NCBI GenBank assembly: GCA_022739095.1
Contig: JAIJEI010000017.1
Location: 1 to 18,958, forward strand
Direction of reading: 5' to 3'
DNA length: 18,958 bases
Source: Bifidobacterium sp.
GTDB lineage: Bacteria; Actinomycetota; Actinomycetes; Actinomycetales; Bifidobacteriaceae
Shown here: positions 8,018-15,815 of the stretch, piece by piece
Position numbering within the stretch: the first letter of the stretch is position 1
How the letters are laid out: every line of letters starts with the position of its first letter
Program-made: the position numbers and the translations under genes
Notes under the pieces: model-generated
What the model was told of the DNA's origin: nothing
Databases searched by the model: none
The model's input: the letters and a program-made list of their open reading frames with translations, nothing else

Positions 8018-8971
8018 ATGTCGTTCTTCATGGACCCCAGCGTGACCGTCGGCACGAAAATCCTCGAGCTCTTCTACATTTTCATGGGTTTTATGTCCGT
8101 GTATGCGGGCGTACGCAACCTACTCGATAAAACCAACAAGGCCCGCTACGGCACTTTCGTGTTCTGGACGGCGCTCGGTATCGTCATCGCATTCGGCCGT
8201 TGGATTCCGGCCATTGCGGACGGCGTGCTCATTATCATCATGGTCATTCCCGCCATCTTCCGCCAAGTGCGTAAGGGCTCGGCATCCGATTCGAGCACTC
8301 CCAGCACCGCCGAAGTGGCCGCGAACTTCCAGCGCATCGGCATGCGCATCTTCATTCCCGCCCTGTGTCTGGGCGTGTTCGCCATTATCGGCGCCCTGAT
8401 TCCGAGCGTCAGCGCCCTGACCGGCTGCTGCATCGGTGTGATGATTGCCGCCGTGATTCTGTTCGCGTTCTCGCATGACAACAAGCCGGTCGTATTCCTC
8501 AACGATTCGGAACGCCTGTTGTCTGCCATGGGCGCGCTCTGCATGCTGCCGATGCTGCTGGCCAGTCTCGGCGCGACTTTCACAGCCGCAGGTGTTGGCG
8601 ACGTGATCGCCACGCTGGTCGGCGGCATTATTCCGAAGGGCAACGTCACGCTGGGCATCATCGTGTTCGGTGTGGGCATGATGCTGTTCACGATGATCAT
8701 GGGCAACGCCTTCGCCGCAATTACCGTAATGACCGTGGGCATTGGCGCGCCATTCGTGCTCAACTACGGTGCGGACCCGGCGGTGATTGGCATTCTGGCG
8801 CTGACCTGTGGCTACTGTGGCACGCTGTGCACGCCGATGGCCGCCAATTTCAACATCGTGCCCGTCGCGATGCTCGATATGAAGGACCGCATGGGCGTGA
8901 TTAAGAAGCAGGTGCTGCCCGCATTGGTGATGATCGTGGTGCAGATCGTCTACATGCTGATCGCGCAATAA
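8018..8971 (+). CDS. DUF979 family membrane protein, predicted permease subunit
   Basis: The 317-residue protein has about nine likely membrane helices, including ILELFYIFMGFMSVYAGV near the start, FWTALGIVIAFG, LIIIMVIPAIF, ALCLGVFAIIGALIPSV, GMMLFTMIMGNAF and VMIVVQIVYMLIAQ at the end. The block MGNAFAAITVMTVGIGAP, the pair CGYCGTLCTPMAANFNIVP and the helix break KGNVTLG are typical of DUF979. The ATG at 8018 lies one base after the DUF969 stop, with AAGGAGG inside the end of that gene, so the two are translationally coupled. It most likely forms a membrane complex with DUF969. Confidence 0.87.
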   Translation: MSFFMDPSVTVGTKILELFYIFMGFMSVYAGVRNLLDKTNKARYGTFVFWTALGIVIAFGRWIPAIADGVLIIIMVIPAIFRQVRKGSASDSSTPSTAEVAANFQRIGMRIFIPALCLGVFAIIGALIPSVSALTGCCIGVMIAAVILFAFSHDNKPVVFLNDSERLLSAMGALCMLPMLLASLGATFTAAGVGDVIATLVGGIIPKGNVTLGIIVFGVGMMLFTMIMGNAFAAITVMTVGIGAPFVLNYGADPAVIGILALTCGYCGTLCTPMAANFNIVPVAMLDMKDRMGVIKKQVLPALVMIVVQIVYMLIAQ

Positions 8972-9018
8972 CCTCGTTGTCCAAATACCACAACAATCCG
9001 TGAAATAAGGAGCTAATA

Positions 9019-9666
9019 ATGAGCAAGATTCTGGTGACCGGATTCGATCCGTTCGGCGGCGAGCCGGTTAACCCCGCATTCGAGGCAGTCAAGCTGTTGC
9101 CGGATGAAATCGCCGGTGCGACCGTGGTGAAATTGGAGATTCCGACGGTGTTCACGCGCAGTGCGACCGTGGTTGAGGAAGCCATGGTGCGCGACCAGCC
9201 TGACTATGTGCTGTGCATTGGTCAGGCTGGTGGCCGTTCGGCTCTGACCGTGGAGAAAGTGGCCATTAATTTGGCCGAGGCGCGTATTCCCGATAATGAT
9301 GGCGAACAGCCGTTCGATACGCCGTTGCGCGAAGATGGTGACACCGCGTATTTCGCCACGTTGCCGGTCAAGGCCATGGTCAAGAACATCAATGACCACG
9401 GGATTCCCGCATTCATGTCATATACGGCAGGCACGTATGTGTGCAACAGCATCATGTATAACGTGCTGTATCTGCTTGACCGCAAATTCCCCGGCGTCAA
9501 GGGCGGCTTCATTCATGTGCCGTATGCGACCGCACAGGGCGTAGGCAAGCCGAACGGCACGCCGACCATGGAAATCGCGACCATGGCGCGCGGCATCGAA
9601 GCCGCTATCGAGGCCGCTGTGAGCACCGAAACCGACGCCACCGACATCATGGGTGAAACCCACTGA
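9019..9666 (+). CDS. pcp: Pyroglutamyl-peptidase I (pyrrolidone-carboxylate peptidase)
   Basis: This cytosolic cysteine peptidase (family C15) removes an N-terminal pyroglutamate from peptides. The 215-residue length is normal. It opens with the family block ILVTGFDPFGG. The catalytic triad is visible as Glu79 (GGRSALTVEKVAIN), Cys142 (AGTYVCNSIMY) and His166 (GGFIHVPY). The ATG at 9019 follows AAGGAG by seven bases, 47 bases after DUF979, so the three genes look like one operon. Together they suggest import of a pyroglutamyl compound and release of 5-oxoproline, or the reverse. No pxpABC oxoprolinase genes lie in the window. Confidence 0.95.
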   Translation: MSKILVTGFDPFGGEPVNPAFEAVKLLPDEIAGATVVKLEIPTVFTRSATVVEEAMVRDQPDYVLCIGQAGGRSALTVEKVAINLAEARIPDNDGEQPFDTPLREDGDTAYFATLPVKAMVKNINDHGIPAFMSYTAGTYVCNSIMYNVLYLLDRKFPGVKGGFIHVPYATAQGVGKPNGTPTMEIATMARGIEAAIEAAVSTETDATDIMGETH

Positions 9667-9676
9667 TACGCATATT

Positions 9677-9717
9677 GTTATACCCCTGCTGACAGCAGTT
9701 GCCAGCAGGGGCATAAC
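9677..9717. terminator. Bidirectional hairpin terminator between pcp and trpE
   Basis: GTTATACCCCTGCTG (9677-9691) and CAGCAGGGGCATAAC (9703-9717) pair over 15 positions with one mismatch. The hairpin lies 11 bases after the pcp stop and 15 bases after the trpE stop, in a convergent gap, so it likely serves both genes. There is no long T-run on either side. Confidence 0.8.
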
Positions 9718-9731
9718 TATGCTGTTGAACG

Positions 9732-11288
9732 TTACAGTTCGCGCAGCTGGGCGGCGATCTGGATGGATTCGACGCTGGCCTCGGCCTTGTTGCGCGTCTC
9801 CCGCCATTCGGTGGCGGGCACGGAGTCGAGCACAATGCCGGCACCGGCCTGCACGCTCGCCTCATGATCGTGCAGGAACGCGGTGCGGATGGCGATGGCC
9901 ATGTCCATGTTGCCGGAGAAATCGAAGTAGCCGACGGTGCCGCCGTAGATGCCGCGGTCGGCCGGTTCCAGTTCATCGATGATCTCGACCGCGCGCGGCT
10001 TTGGCGCGCCGGAAAGCGTGCCGGCCGGGAACGCGGACTTGAACACGTCGAATGTGGTCAGCGAGGGGTCGACCTTGCCGGTGACCGTCGAGCAGATGTG
10101 CATGATGTGGCTGAAACGCTTGATGTCCATGAGCTGCACGACTTCCACGGACTGCGGCACGCACACCTTGCTCAGGTCGTTGCGGGACAGATCGACGAGC
10201 ATGATGTGCTCGCTGCGTTCCTTCGGATCGGCAAGCAGCTCCTTGGCGAATTTTTCGTCTTCCTCAGGGGTGGCGCCGCGAGGGCGGGATCCGGCAATCG
10301 GGAAGGTCATCGCGTGGCCGTTGTCCACCTTGATGAGGGTTTCCGGGCTGGAGCCGATCACGTTGAAGTCGCGGCCCTGAGCGTCGGTCAACGCCATGAA
10401 ATACATGTACGGGCTCGGGTTCAGCGTGCGCAGTACGCGGTACACGTCGAACGGGTCGGCAGGCGAATCGATGTCGAGGCGCTGGGAGATGACCACCTGG
10501 AACACGTCGCCGTCGACGATGTGCTGCTTGGCGCGTTCGACGGCCTGCTCGTAGTGGCTTTTCTCAGTGCGGAAGCGCAGCTCAGGCTGGGCAACCGTTT
10601 CGTCCAGGATGTTGACGCGGGACTCGTCCGGTGCCGGGGTGGCGGCATCGCGCTGCATATGGTCGAGTCGAGCGACGGCCTCATTGTAGGCGGCGTCGGC
10701 GCGGGTGGATTTATCATCCACGTTCACCGCGTTGGCGATGAGCCACACCGAACCGGATACGTGGTCGACCACGGCGATATCGGTGGCCAGGGCGAGCACG
10801 GTCTCAGGCTGGCCGGTCTCGTCCGGAGCTTCGGCGCACAGGTTCGGCTCCCAGTGGCGGATGGCATCCCAGCCGACTGTGCCGACCAGACCGCTGGTCA
10901 GGTTCGGCAGGCCTTCCACATTCGGGGCCTTCAGAGTCTTCAACGTGGCGTGAGCGACTTCGACCACGTCACCGGTGACTGGCACGCCAACCGGGACCTT
11001 GCCCAGCCAGTCGGCCTGACCGTTGTTGGAGCGCAACTGGGCCATCGAGTTGACGCCGATGAAGCTGTAACGGCTCCACGTACCGCCGTATTCCGCCGAT
11101 TCGAGGATGAAGGTGCCGGATCGGCCGCCGGCAAGACGCTCGTAGAAGCCGACTGGGGTGAGCGAGTCGGCGAGCAGACGGCGCACGATCGGAATCACAC
11201 GGTAGCCGGCGTCGGCCAGTTCGTGGAACTGTTCGCGACTGGGCCAGGTGGCGCCCCACTTCAGGTGTTTGACGCTGCATTCGCTCAT
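9732..11288 (-). CDS. trpE: Anthranilate synthase component I
   Basis: TrpE turns chorismate into anthranilate, using ammonia supplied by TrpG, as the first step of tryptophan synthesis. The 518-residue length is normal. Visible blocks are the N-terminal regulatory motif ILESAEYGGTWSRYSFIG (the LLES tryptophan-binding region, here ILES), and in the catalytic half QVVISQRLDI, PSPYMYF, GSSPETLIKV, IAGSRPRG, LVDLSRNDLSKV, FPAGTLSGAPKPRAVEIIDELE and GIYGGTVGYFDFSG. ATG at 11288 follows AAAGGAG; the open frame further up to 11498 is not coding. It is the last gene of the hisF-hisI-trpE row, 80 bases after hisI. No leader peptide with tandem tryptophans is seen in that gap. Confidence 0.95.
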   Translation of the reverse strand: MSECSVKHLKWGATWPSREQFHELADAGYRVIPIVRRLLADSLTPVGFYERLAGGRSGTFILESAEYGGTWSRYSFIGVNSMAQLRSNNGQADWLGKVPVGVPVTGDVVEVAHATLKTLKAPNVEGLPNLTSGLVGTVGWDAIRHWEPNLCAEAPDETGQPETVLALATDIAVVDHVSGSVWLIANAVNVDDKSTRADAAYNEAVARLDHMQRDAATPAPDESRVNILDETVAQPELRFRTEKSHYEQAVERAKQHIVDGDVFQVVISQRLDIDSPADPFDVYRVLRTLNPSPYMYFMALTDAQGRDFNVIGSSPETLIKVDNGHAMTFPIAGSRPRGATPEEDEKFAKELLADPKERSEHIMLVDLSRNDLSKVCVPQSVEVVQLMDIKRFSHIMHICSTVTGKVDPSLTTFDVFKSAFPAGTLSGAPKPRAVEIIDELEPADRGIYGGTVGYFDFSGNMDMAIAIRTAFLHDHEASVQAGAGIVLDSVPATEWRETRNKAEASVESIQIAAQLREL

Positions 11289-11368
11289 ATTCGCTCCTTT
11301 ACTTACAACTCGATGTCTTGTTTCATAGTGTGCGGTCGTTCGGCTTCCCTCAGTTAGGAAAGCCCGTT

Positions 11369-11764
11369 CTACTGCTCGGCCGGGCGATGGCCTTCGACCA
11401 CGGGCAGGGGGCCGCCTTCGAGGAAGCAGCTGCGCTTGCCGGTGTGGCAGGCGGCGCCGACTTGGTCTACTTCGACGAGCAGTGCGTCGCCGTCGCAATC
11501 CAGGGACACGCCCTTGACGTATTGCACATGGCCGGAGGTATCACCCTTGCGCCAGTATTCCTGACGGGACCGGGACCAGAAGGTCACGCGACCGGTGGTC
11601 AGCGTGCGGCGTAATGCCTCGTCGTTCATGTAGCCGACCATCAGCACCTCGTGTGTGTCGTACTGCTGGATGACGGCGGCGACCAGACCCTTGGCGTCAC
11701 GCTTCAGGCGTGCGGCAATACGGGGATCAAGTTCAGTGGAATTGTCGTATGTAGTGTCTGTCAT
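11369..11764 (-). CDS. hisI: Phosphoribosyl-AMP cyclohydrolase
   Basis: HisI opens the adenine ring of phosphoribosyl-AMP, the third step of histidine synthesis. The 131-residue protein has the family core VLMVGYMNDEAL, FWSRSRQEYWRKGDTSGH and CHTGKRSCF. Zinc ligands are visible as Cys90, Cys106 and Cys113. There is no fused HisE domain, so the pyrophosphohydrolase must be encoded elsewhere. I chose ATG at 11764, preceded by AAGGAAGATAGG; a start at 11788 would fall in the repeat. It lies between hisF and trpE in the same direction. Confidence 0.94.
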   Translation of the reverse strand: MTDTTYDNSTELDPRIAARLKRDAKGLVAAVIQQYDTHEVLMVGYMNDEALRRTLTTGRVTFWSRSRQEYWRKGDTSGHVQYVKGVSLDCDGDALLVEVDQVGAACHTGKRSCFLEGGPLPVVEGHRPAEQ

Positions 11765-11787
11765 ACCTATCTTCCTTATGTGGACCA

Positions 11788-11884
11788 CCCTCAGTCAGCT
11801 TCGCTGACAGCTCCCGTATTATGCGCGACGTGCGCATGGCACACTGCTACGAACAATTCATTGGATTGTTCGTCCAGCGGGAGC
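11788..11884 (-). repeat. Dispersed hairpin repeat, copy B, in the hisF-hisI gap
   Basis: Positions 11788-11816 repeat copy A (5381-5409) exactly. The block GCTCCCG at 11810-11816 is mirrored by CGGGAGC at 11878-11884, so the whole 97 bases can close as one long stem-loop. Smaller hairpins lie inside (ATGCGC/GCGCAT at 11821-11837 and one at 11850-11872). It fills most of the 133 bases between the two his genes and may affect how much transcript passes from hisF into hisI-trpE. Confidence 0.65.
11850..11872 (-). terminator. Weak hairpin just after hisF
   Basis: CGAACAAT and ATTGTTCG form a perfect 8-bp stem around a 7-base loop, 25 bases after the hisF stop. There is no T-run. It is AT-rich and probably only a weak terminator or processing site. 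Confidence 0.35.
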
Positions 11885-11897
11885 AAGGTGTATTCGT

Positions 11898-12668
11898 TTA
11901 GCGAACGGTGTAGCCGTGCTTCTTGAGTTCCGCTTTGACATCGGCGATGGTCAGGATGCCGTAATGGAATACGGATGCGGCCAGCACCGCGTCGGCACCT
12001 GCTTCGATGGCGGGCGGGAAGTCCTCGACCTTGCCGGCACCGCCGGAGGCGATGATCGGAATCTTGACTTCCTTGCGCACGGCGCGAATCATCTCGAGGT
12101 CGAAGCCTTCCTTGGTGCCGTCGGCGTCCATCGAATTGAGCAGAATCTCGCCGGCTCCAAGTTGCTCGGCGCGCTTGACCCACCAGATGGCATCAATGCC
12201 GGTGGATTTGCGACCGCCCATCGTGGTGACCTCGAAGCCGGACTGCGTGTGTTGCTCGCCCTTTTCGCGGCGGGCGTCCACGGAGAGCACCAGCACCTGG
12301 TTGCCGAAACGGTCGGCCACACGGCTGATGAGCGACGGGTCGTTGATGGCCGCCGTGTTGACACCGACCTTGTCTGCACCGCAGCGCAGCAGCGAGTCGA
12401 CGTCCTCGGGTGTGCGTACGCCGCCGCCCACGGTCATCGGAATGAACACCTGTTCGGCGGTGCGGGAGACCACGTCGATCATCGTGTTGCGGTGGGAGCT
12501 GGATGCGGTCACATCCAGGAAGGTGATCTCGTCGGCTCCCTGACGGTAGTATTCGGCCGCCAGCTCCACCGGGTCGCCCGCGTCCTTGAGGTTTTCGAAA
12601 TGCACACCCTTCACCACGCGACCGGCGTCAACGTCCAGGCACGGGATGACTCGTACCGCCAACGACAT
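11898..12668 (-). CDS. hisF: Imidazole glycerol phosphate synthase, cyclase subunit
   Basis: HisF works with HisH to make imidazole glycerol phosphate and AICAR from PRFAR. The 256-residue TIM barrel has both catalytic aspartates: Asp12 in [14 protein letters not shown] and Asp131 in [11 protein letters not shown]. Other family blocks are [44 protein letters not shown] and [12 protein letters not shown]. The ATG at 12668 follows GGGGAG. It is the first of three minus-strand biosynthetic genes (hisF, hisI, trpE) and starts 139 bases after the rlmN stop, beyond a strong terminator. Confidence 0.96.
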
Positions 12669-12770
12669 GCTTCACTCCCCTGTTCGGCTTTGCATTACAG
12701 TCCTTCAGACTACCTACCGCCCGTTACATGCGCCGCACCCGTTTCTGGAATATGAGAATCCTCTGAAGTA

Positions 12771-12806
12771 GTGAATGGAATCGGGTACAAGGCCGATTCC
12801 ATTCAC
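12771..12806 (-). terminator. Terminator hairpin of rlmN
   Basis: GTGAATGGAATCGG (12771-12784) and CCGATTCCATTCAC (12793-12806) form a perfect 14-bp stem with an 8-base loop, one base after the rlmN stop. On the minus strand it is followed by mixed sequence, not a T-run. It separates the pyrH-to-rlmN row from hisF. Confidence 0.75.
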
Positions 12807-12807
12807 A

Positions 12808-13977
12808 TCATCGTTCTTTAGCGGCCAACTGCCCGCAGGCGCCGTCAATATCCTGGCCGCGGGTGTCACGCAGTGTGGCGGTGATGCCCGCGCGGTGCAG
12901 GATCTCCAGGAATCGCTGCTCGTCTTCCGGCTTGGATGCGGTCCACTTCGAGCCCTCGATGGGGTTGAGCGGAATCGGGTTGACATGGGCCCAGTTGTCG
13001 CCGTAATGGTTAAGCCTCTTGGCCAGCAACTGCGCATGCTCGGCCTGGTCGTTGATGCCGCGCATCAGCGCGTATTCGATACTGACGCGGCGCTTGGAGG
13101 CCAGCCAATAATCGTGCGCGGCGTCCAACACCTGCGTGGTGTTGAAACGCTTGTTCATCGGCACCAGCTCGTCACGCAGTTCGTCGCTGGGGGCATGCAG
13201 GGAAACGGCCAGACGCACGGGAATGCCTTCGGCAGTGAGCTTCTTAATGCCGGGGACCACGCCCACCGTGGATACGGTGATGTTGCGCACGGAAATGCCG
13301 AAGCCTTCGGGAGGCATGGCGGAAATCTGTCGTACGGCGGACAGCACGGAGTTGTAGTTGCCCATCGGCTCGCCCATACCCATGAACACGATGTTGCTCA
13401 GGCGGCCCTCTCCCCCGGCCACTTCGCCGTCGCGCATCATTTTGGCGGCCACACGCACCTGTTCGATGATTTCACCGGTGGACATGTTACGGGTCAGGCC
13501 AAGCTTGCCGGTGGCGCAGAACGGGCAGCCCATGCCGCAGCCGACCTGCGAGGAGATGCACAGCGTGGTACGGGTCGGGTATCGCATAAGCACCGATTCG
13601 ATGAGGGAGCCGTCGAACAGCTTCCACAAGGTCTTGATGGTGGTGCCTTCGTCCGCCACTTGGCGGGTCACCTCGGTGATGAGCTGCGGGAAGAACGCGG
13701 CGGCGGCCTCGCTGCGCCTGGCTGCCGGAAAATCAGTGAATTCGGCAGCATTCACATCGAAATGGCCAAAGTAATGGTTGGCGAGCTGCTTGACTCGGAA
13801 CTTCGGCAATCCGAGTTCGGCCGCTTTCTCGATGCGCTGCTCGGGCGTCATATCCACAAAGTGAAGCGGCGGCTTACCACGGCGGGCATGGTCCTTGGAT
13901 AGCACGTCACGGAAGGCACCTGATGTGCCGCCGGGAGTAATGCCGGTTTCAGGAGTGTCAGGATGCTGTGTGGTCAT
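12808..13977 (-). CDS. rlmN: Dual-specificity 23S rRNA/tRNA adenine-C2 methyltransferase RlmN
   Basis: RlmN is a radical-SAM enzyme that methylates A2503 of 23S rRNA and A37 of some tRNAs. The 389-residue protein carries the iron-sulfur motif CGMGCPFC (Cys147, 151, 154), the SAM-binding FMGMGEPMGNY (198-208) and the methyl-carrying C-terminal cysteine in ACGQLAAKER (Cys381). A 40-residue N-terminal extension precedes the usual start region MTPEQRIEKAAELGLPKFR. The ATG at 13977 has only a weak purine site, so initiation at Met43 cannot be ruled out. It lies downstream of cdsA with a 214-base gap that contains a terminator, so it probably has its own promoter. Confidence 0.95.
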   Translation of the reverse strand: MTTQHPDTPETGITPGGTSGAFRDVLSKDHARRGKPPLHFVDMTPEQRIEKAAELGLPKFRVKQLANHYFGHFDVNAAEFTDFPAARRSEAAAAFFPQLITEVTRQVADEGTTIKTLWKLFDGSLIESVLMRYPTRTTLCISSQVGCGMGCPFCATGKLGLTRNMSTGEIIEQVRVAAKMMRDGEVAGGEGRLSNIVFMGMGEPMGNYNSVLSAVRQISAMPPEGFGISVRNITVSTVGVVPGIKKLTAEGIPVRLAVSLHAPSDELRDELVPMNKRFNTTQVLDAAHDYWLASKRRVSIEYALMRGINDQAEHAQLLAKRLNHYGDNWAHVNPIPLNPIEGSKWTASKPEDEQRFLEILHRAGITATLRDTRGQDIDGACGQLAAKER

Positions 13978-14133
13978 GATGGGTTCGCTTCGCTCTCAGT
14001 ATCAGAAAATAGTCAAACATGCAATAGAAATATCAGAATCCACCATACGGCGTACCGCATACGAATCAGATGGCCCATGTCTTAGCCCATGGCGAACGCA
14101 TATTGAACGATGTTTCTCCCCCCCATATATGAC

Positions 14134-14168
14134 ATGTGGCACCGTGCGATATACACACGATGCCACAT
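14134..14168 (-). terminator. Terminator hairpin of cdsA
   Basis: ATGTGGCACCGTGCGA (14134-14149) and ACACACGATGCCACAT (14153-14168) pair at 13 of 16 positions. On the minus strand two of the mismatches become G-U pairs, which makes it a better hairpin in the direction of cdsA transcription. It begins 24 bases after the cdsA stop. No T-run follows. Confidence 0.65.
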
Positions 14169-14191
14169 TGTTCATGCATGAGGCATGCGAA

Positions 14192-15178
14192 TCACAGTCC
14201 GGTGACCCACAGCAAGGCGCAGGTGAACGGTGCACTCATCAAAATGGAATCCACACGATCCATCACACCGCCGTGCCCCTTGAGCAGATGGCCCATGTCT
14301 TTGATACCGATATCGCGCTTGAGCATGGAAGCACACAAATCACCGAACGTGCCCACGGCACCGATGAGAATACCCGCCACGATCGGCACCCACCAACGAG
14401 TGGCCCATTTCGAGGCATCATACGTGCATGCGAATACAGCGAATGCGCCAGCCATGGCGAAGAGCATCGAGCCGATCAGGCCCTCAACGGACTTCTTCGG
14501 CGAGATACGCGGGCTGAGCTTGTGCTTGCCGAGCCAGGCACCGGCAAACAAACCACCCGTATCGGATAGGGCGGGCAGGAACACCAGCATGATGGCGTGT
14601 GCAATCGGATGCCCATTAAAAGTCAGCGAGATGATGATGCAGCTGGCCAACAACGGGATGTACAACACGGTGAGCACGGACACAGCCACATGGCTGAGCC
14701 GGGAATGATGCTGTTCCCCGCCCTCATGATTGAACGAGGATTCGAGGCGCGCGCCGGCATCCGTGTTGGACAGTTTGCCGGCAACCGCCAGAGATAGGCG
14801 GTTGCCGACGCTGATTTTTGCGCTGGCCGCGATGGCGACCAGAATAATCGACACGATGATACTCAGCGACATCGTGATGAGATGGTACGGGGAATAGTAG
14901 GTGGCGATGAGGGTGAAGGACGAGCACAGCCACAGCATAAACACCGGGATGTGCAGGCCTACGGTGGCGAAGTCCACCCTGAGCTCCCACAGCGCCAGAA
15001 TCATGAACACGACTACCAGCAGCACGAAGAGGTCGACGCTGAGCAGCAGGCACGCGACAATAAGGATGACCAGTATCGCGCCTGTGGCGATGGCCTGCGG
15101 CATGTTGCGGCCGGTCTTCTTGTTGATCTGGTCGAGCGTCTCCTCGGCCTCTTCATGGAGTTGTTCGTTGCGTTCCAT
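14192..15178 (-). CDS. cdsA: Phosphatidate cytidylyltransferase
   Basis: CdsA makes CDP-diacylglycerol from phosphatidate and CTP, feeding phospholipid synthesis at the membrane. The 328-residue protein has a charged N-terminus (MERNEQLHEEAEETLDQIN) and about eight likely membrane helices. The family signature near the end includes SPRISPKKSVEGLIGS, GTFGDLCASMLKRDIGIKDMG and GHGGVMDRVDS, with the metal-binding Asp residues in place. ATG at 15178 follows GGAGAATT directly after frr (22-base gap), so it is cotranscribed with frr; the frame continues upstream to 15280 inside frr but is not coding. Confidence 0.94.
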   Translation of the reverse strand: MERNEQLHEEAEETLDQINKKTGRNMPQAIATGAILVILIVACLLLSVDLFVLLVVVFMILALWELRVDFATVGLHIPVFMLWLCSSFTLIATYYSPYHLITMSLSIIVSIILVAIAASAKISVGNRLSLAVAGKLSNTDAGARLESSFNHEGGEQHHSRLSHVAVSVLTVLYIPLLASCIIISLTFNGHPIAHAIMLVFLPALSDTGGLFAGAWLGKHKLSPRISPKKSVEGLIGSMLFAMAGAFAVFACTYDASKWATRWWVPIVAGILIGAVGTFGDLCASMLKRDIGIKDMGHLLKGHGGVMDRVDSILMSAPFTCALLWVTGL

Positions 15179-15200
15179 AATTCTCCGGACCTGGTCTGAA

Positions 15201-15752
15201 TCAGACCTCCATGATCTCCTTCTGCTTGGTCTCCAGCAGAGTATCGATCTCGTCGGTAACGGACTTGGTGACCCTGTCAAGATCCTTCAGCAGGCGATCG
15301 CCTTCGTCCTCACCCATCTCGCCGTCCTTGACGGCCTTGTCGATGGTTTCCTTGGTCTTACGGCGAATGTTGCGCACGGCGACCTTGCCGTCCTCGGCCT
15401 TGCCCTTGGCAAGCTTGACGTATTCCTTACGACGGTCCTCGGTGAGTTCCGGCATGGTCAGGCGGATGACGTTGCCATCACGGTTCGGGCTGATGCCGAG
15501 GTCGGAGTTGCGCAGGGCCTTTTCGACGGCACCAGCCTGGGAAGCGTCAAACGGGGTGACGGACAGGGTGCGCGGTTCGGGAACGCCGATGGAAGCGACG
15601 GCCTTGATCGGGGTCGGAGCGCCGTAGTAATCGACCACAATGCCGTTCAGCAGGGCCGGGTTTGCGCGACCGGTGCGGATGCCGGAGAAGTTTTCCTTGG
15701 TGTTTTCCACGGTCTTGGCCATCTGTTCCTTGGCCTGGTCGATAAGAGACAT
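15201..15752 (-). CDS. frr: Ribosome recycling factor
   Basis: Frr splits the post-termination ribosome together with EF-G. The 183-residue length is standard. Typical blocks are FSGIRTGRANPALLNGIVVDYYG, SIGVPEPRTLSVTPFD, SDLGISPNRDGNVIRLTMPELTEDRRKEYVKLAK and the C-terminal helix ending LLETKQKEIMEV. The start is ATG at 15752, five bases after AAGGAG; a GTG two codons upstream overlaps that site and is unlikely. It lies 57 bases after pyrH and 22 before cdsA, the usual actinobacterial order. Confidence 0.97.
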   Translation of the reverse strand: MSLIDQAKEQMAKTVENTKENFSGIRTGRANPALLNGIVVDYYGAPTPIKAVASIGVPEPRTLSVTPFDASQAGAVEKALRNSDLGISPNRDGNVIRLTMPELTEDRRKEYVKLAKGKAEDGKVAVRNIRRKTKETIDKAVKDGEMGEDEGDRLLKDLDRVTKSVTDEIDTLLETKQKEIMEV

Positions 15753-15815
15753 ATTCACTCCTTGTGTGTTGGTGTTCGTCTATGAACGCTTGATTCGATT
15801 GTAGGCGTTTGCGGC

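Noticed and set aside
11344..11353. CTTCCCTCAGT as a further copy of the hairpin repeat before trpE
   Set aside because: Only about 11 bases match copy A and the rest of the element is absent, so chance cannot be excluded.
9864..11357. A 497-codon open frame on the plus strand
   Set aside because: Antisense shadow of trpE, with no recognisable domain and no ribosome site of note.
11289..11368. Tryptophan attenuator or T-box in front of trpE
   Set aside because: The 80-base gap has no short frame with tandem tryptophans, no T-box core and no terminator hairpin.
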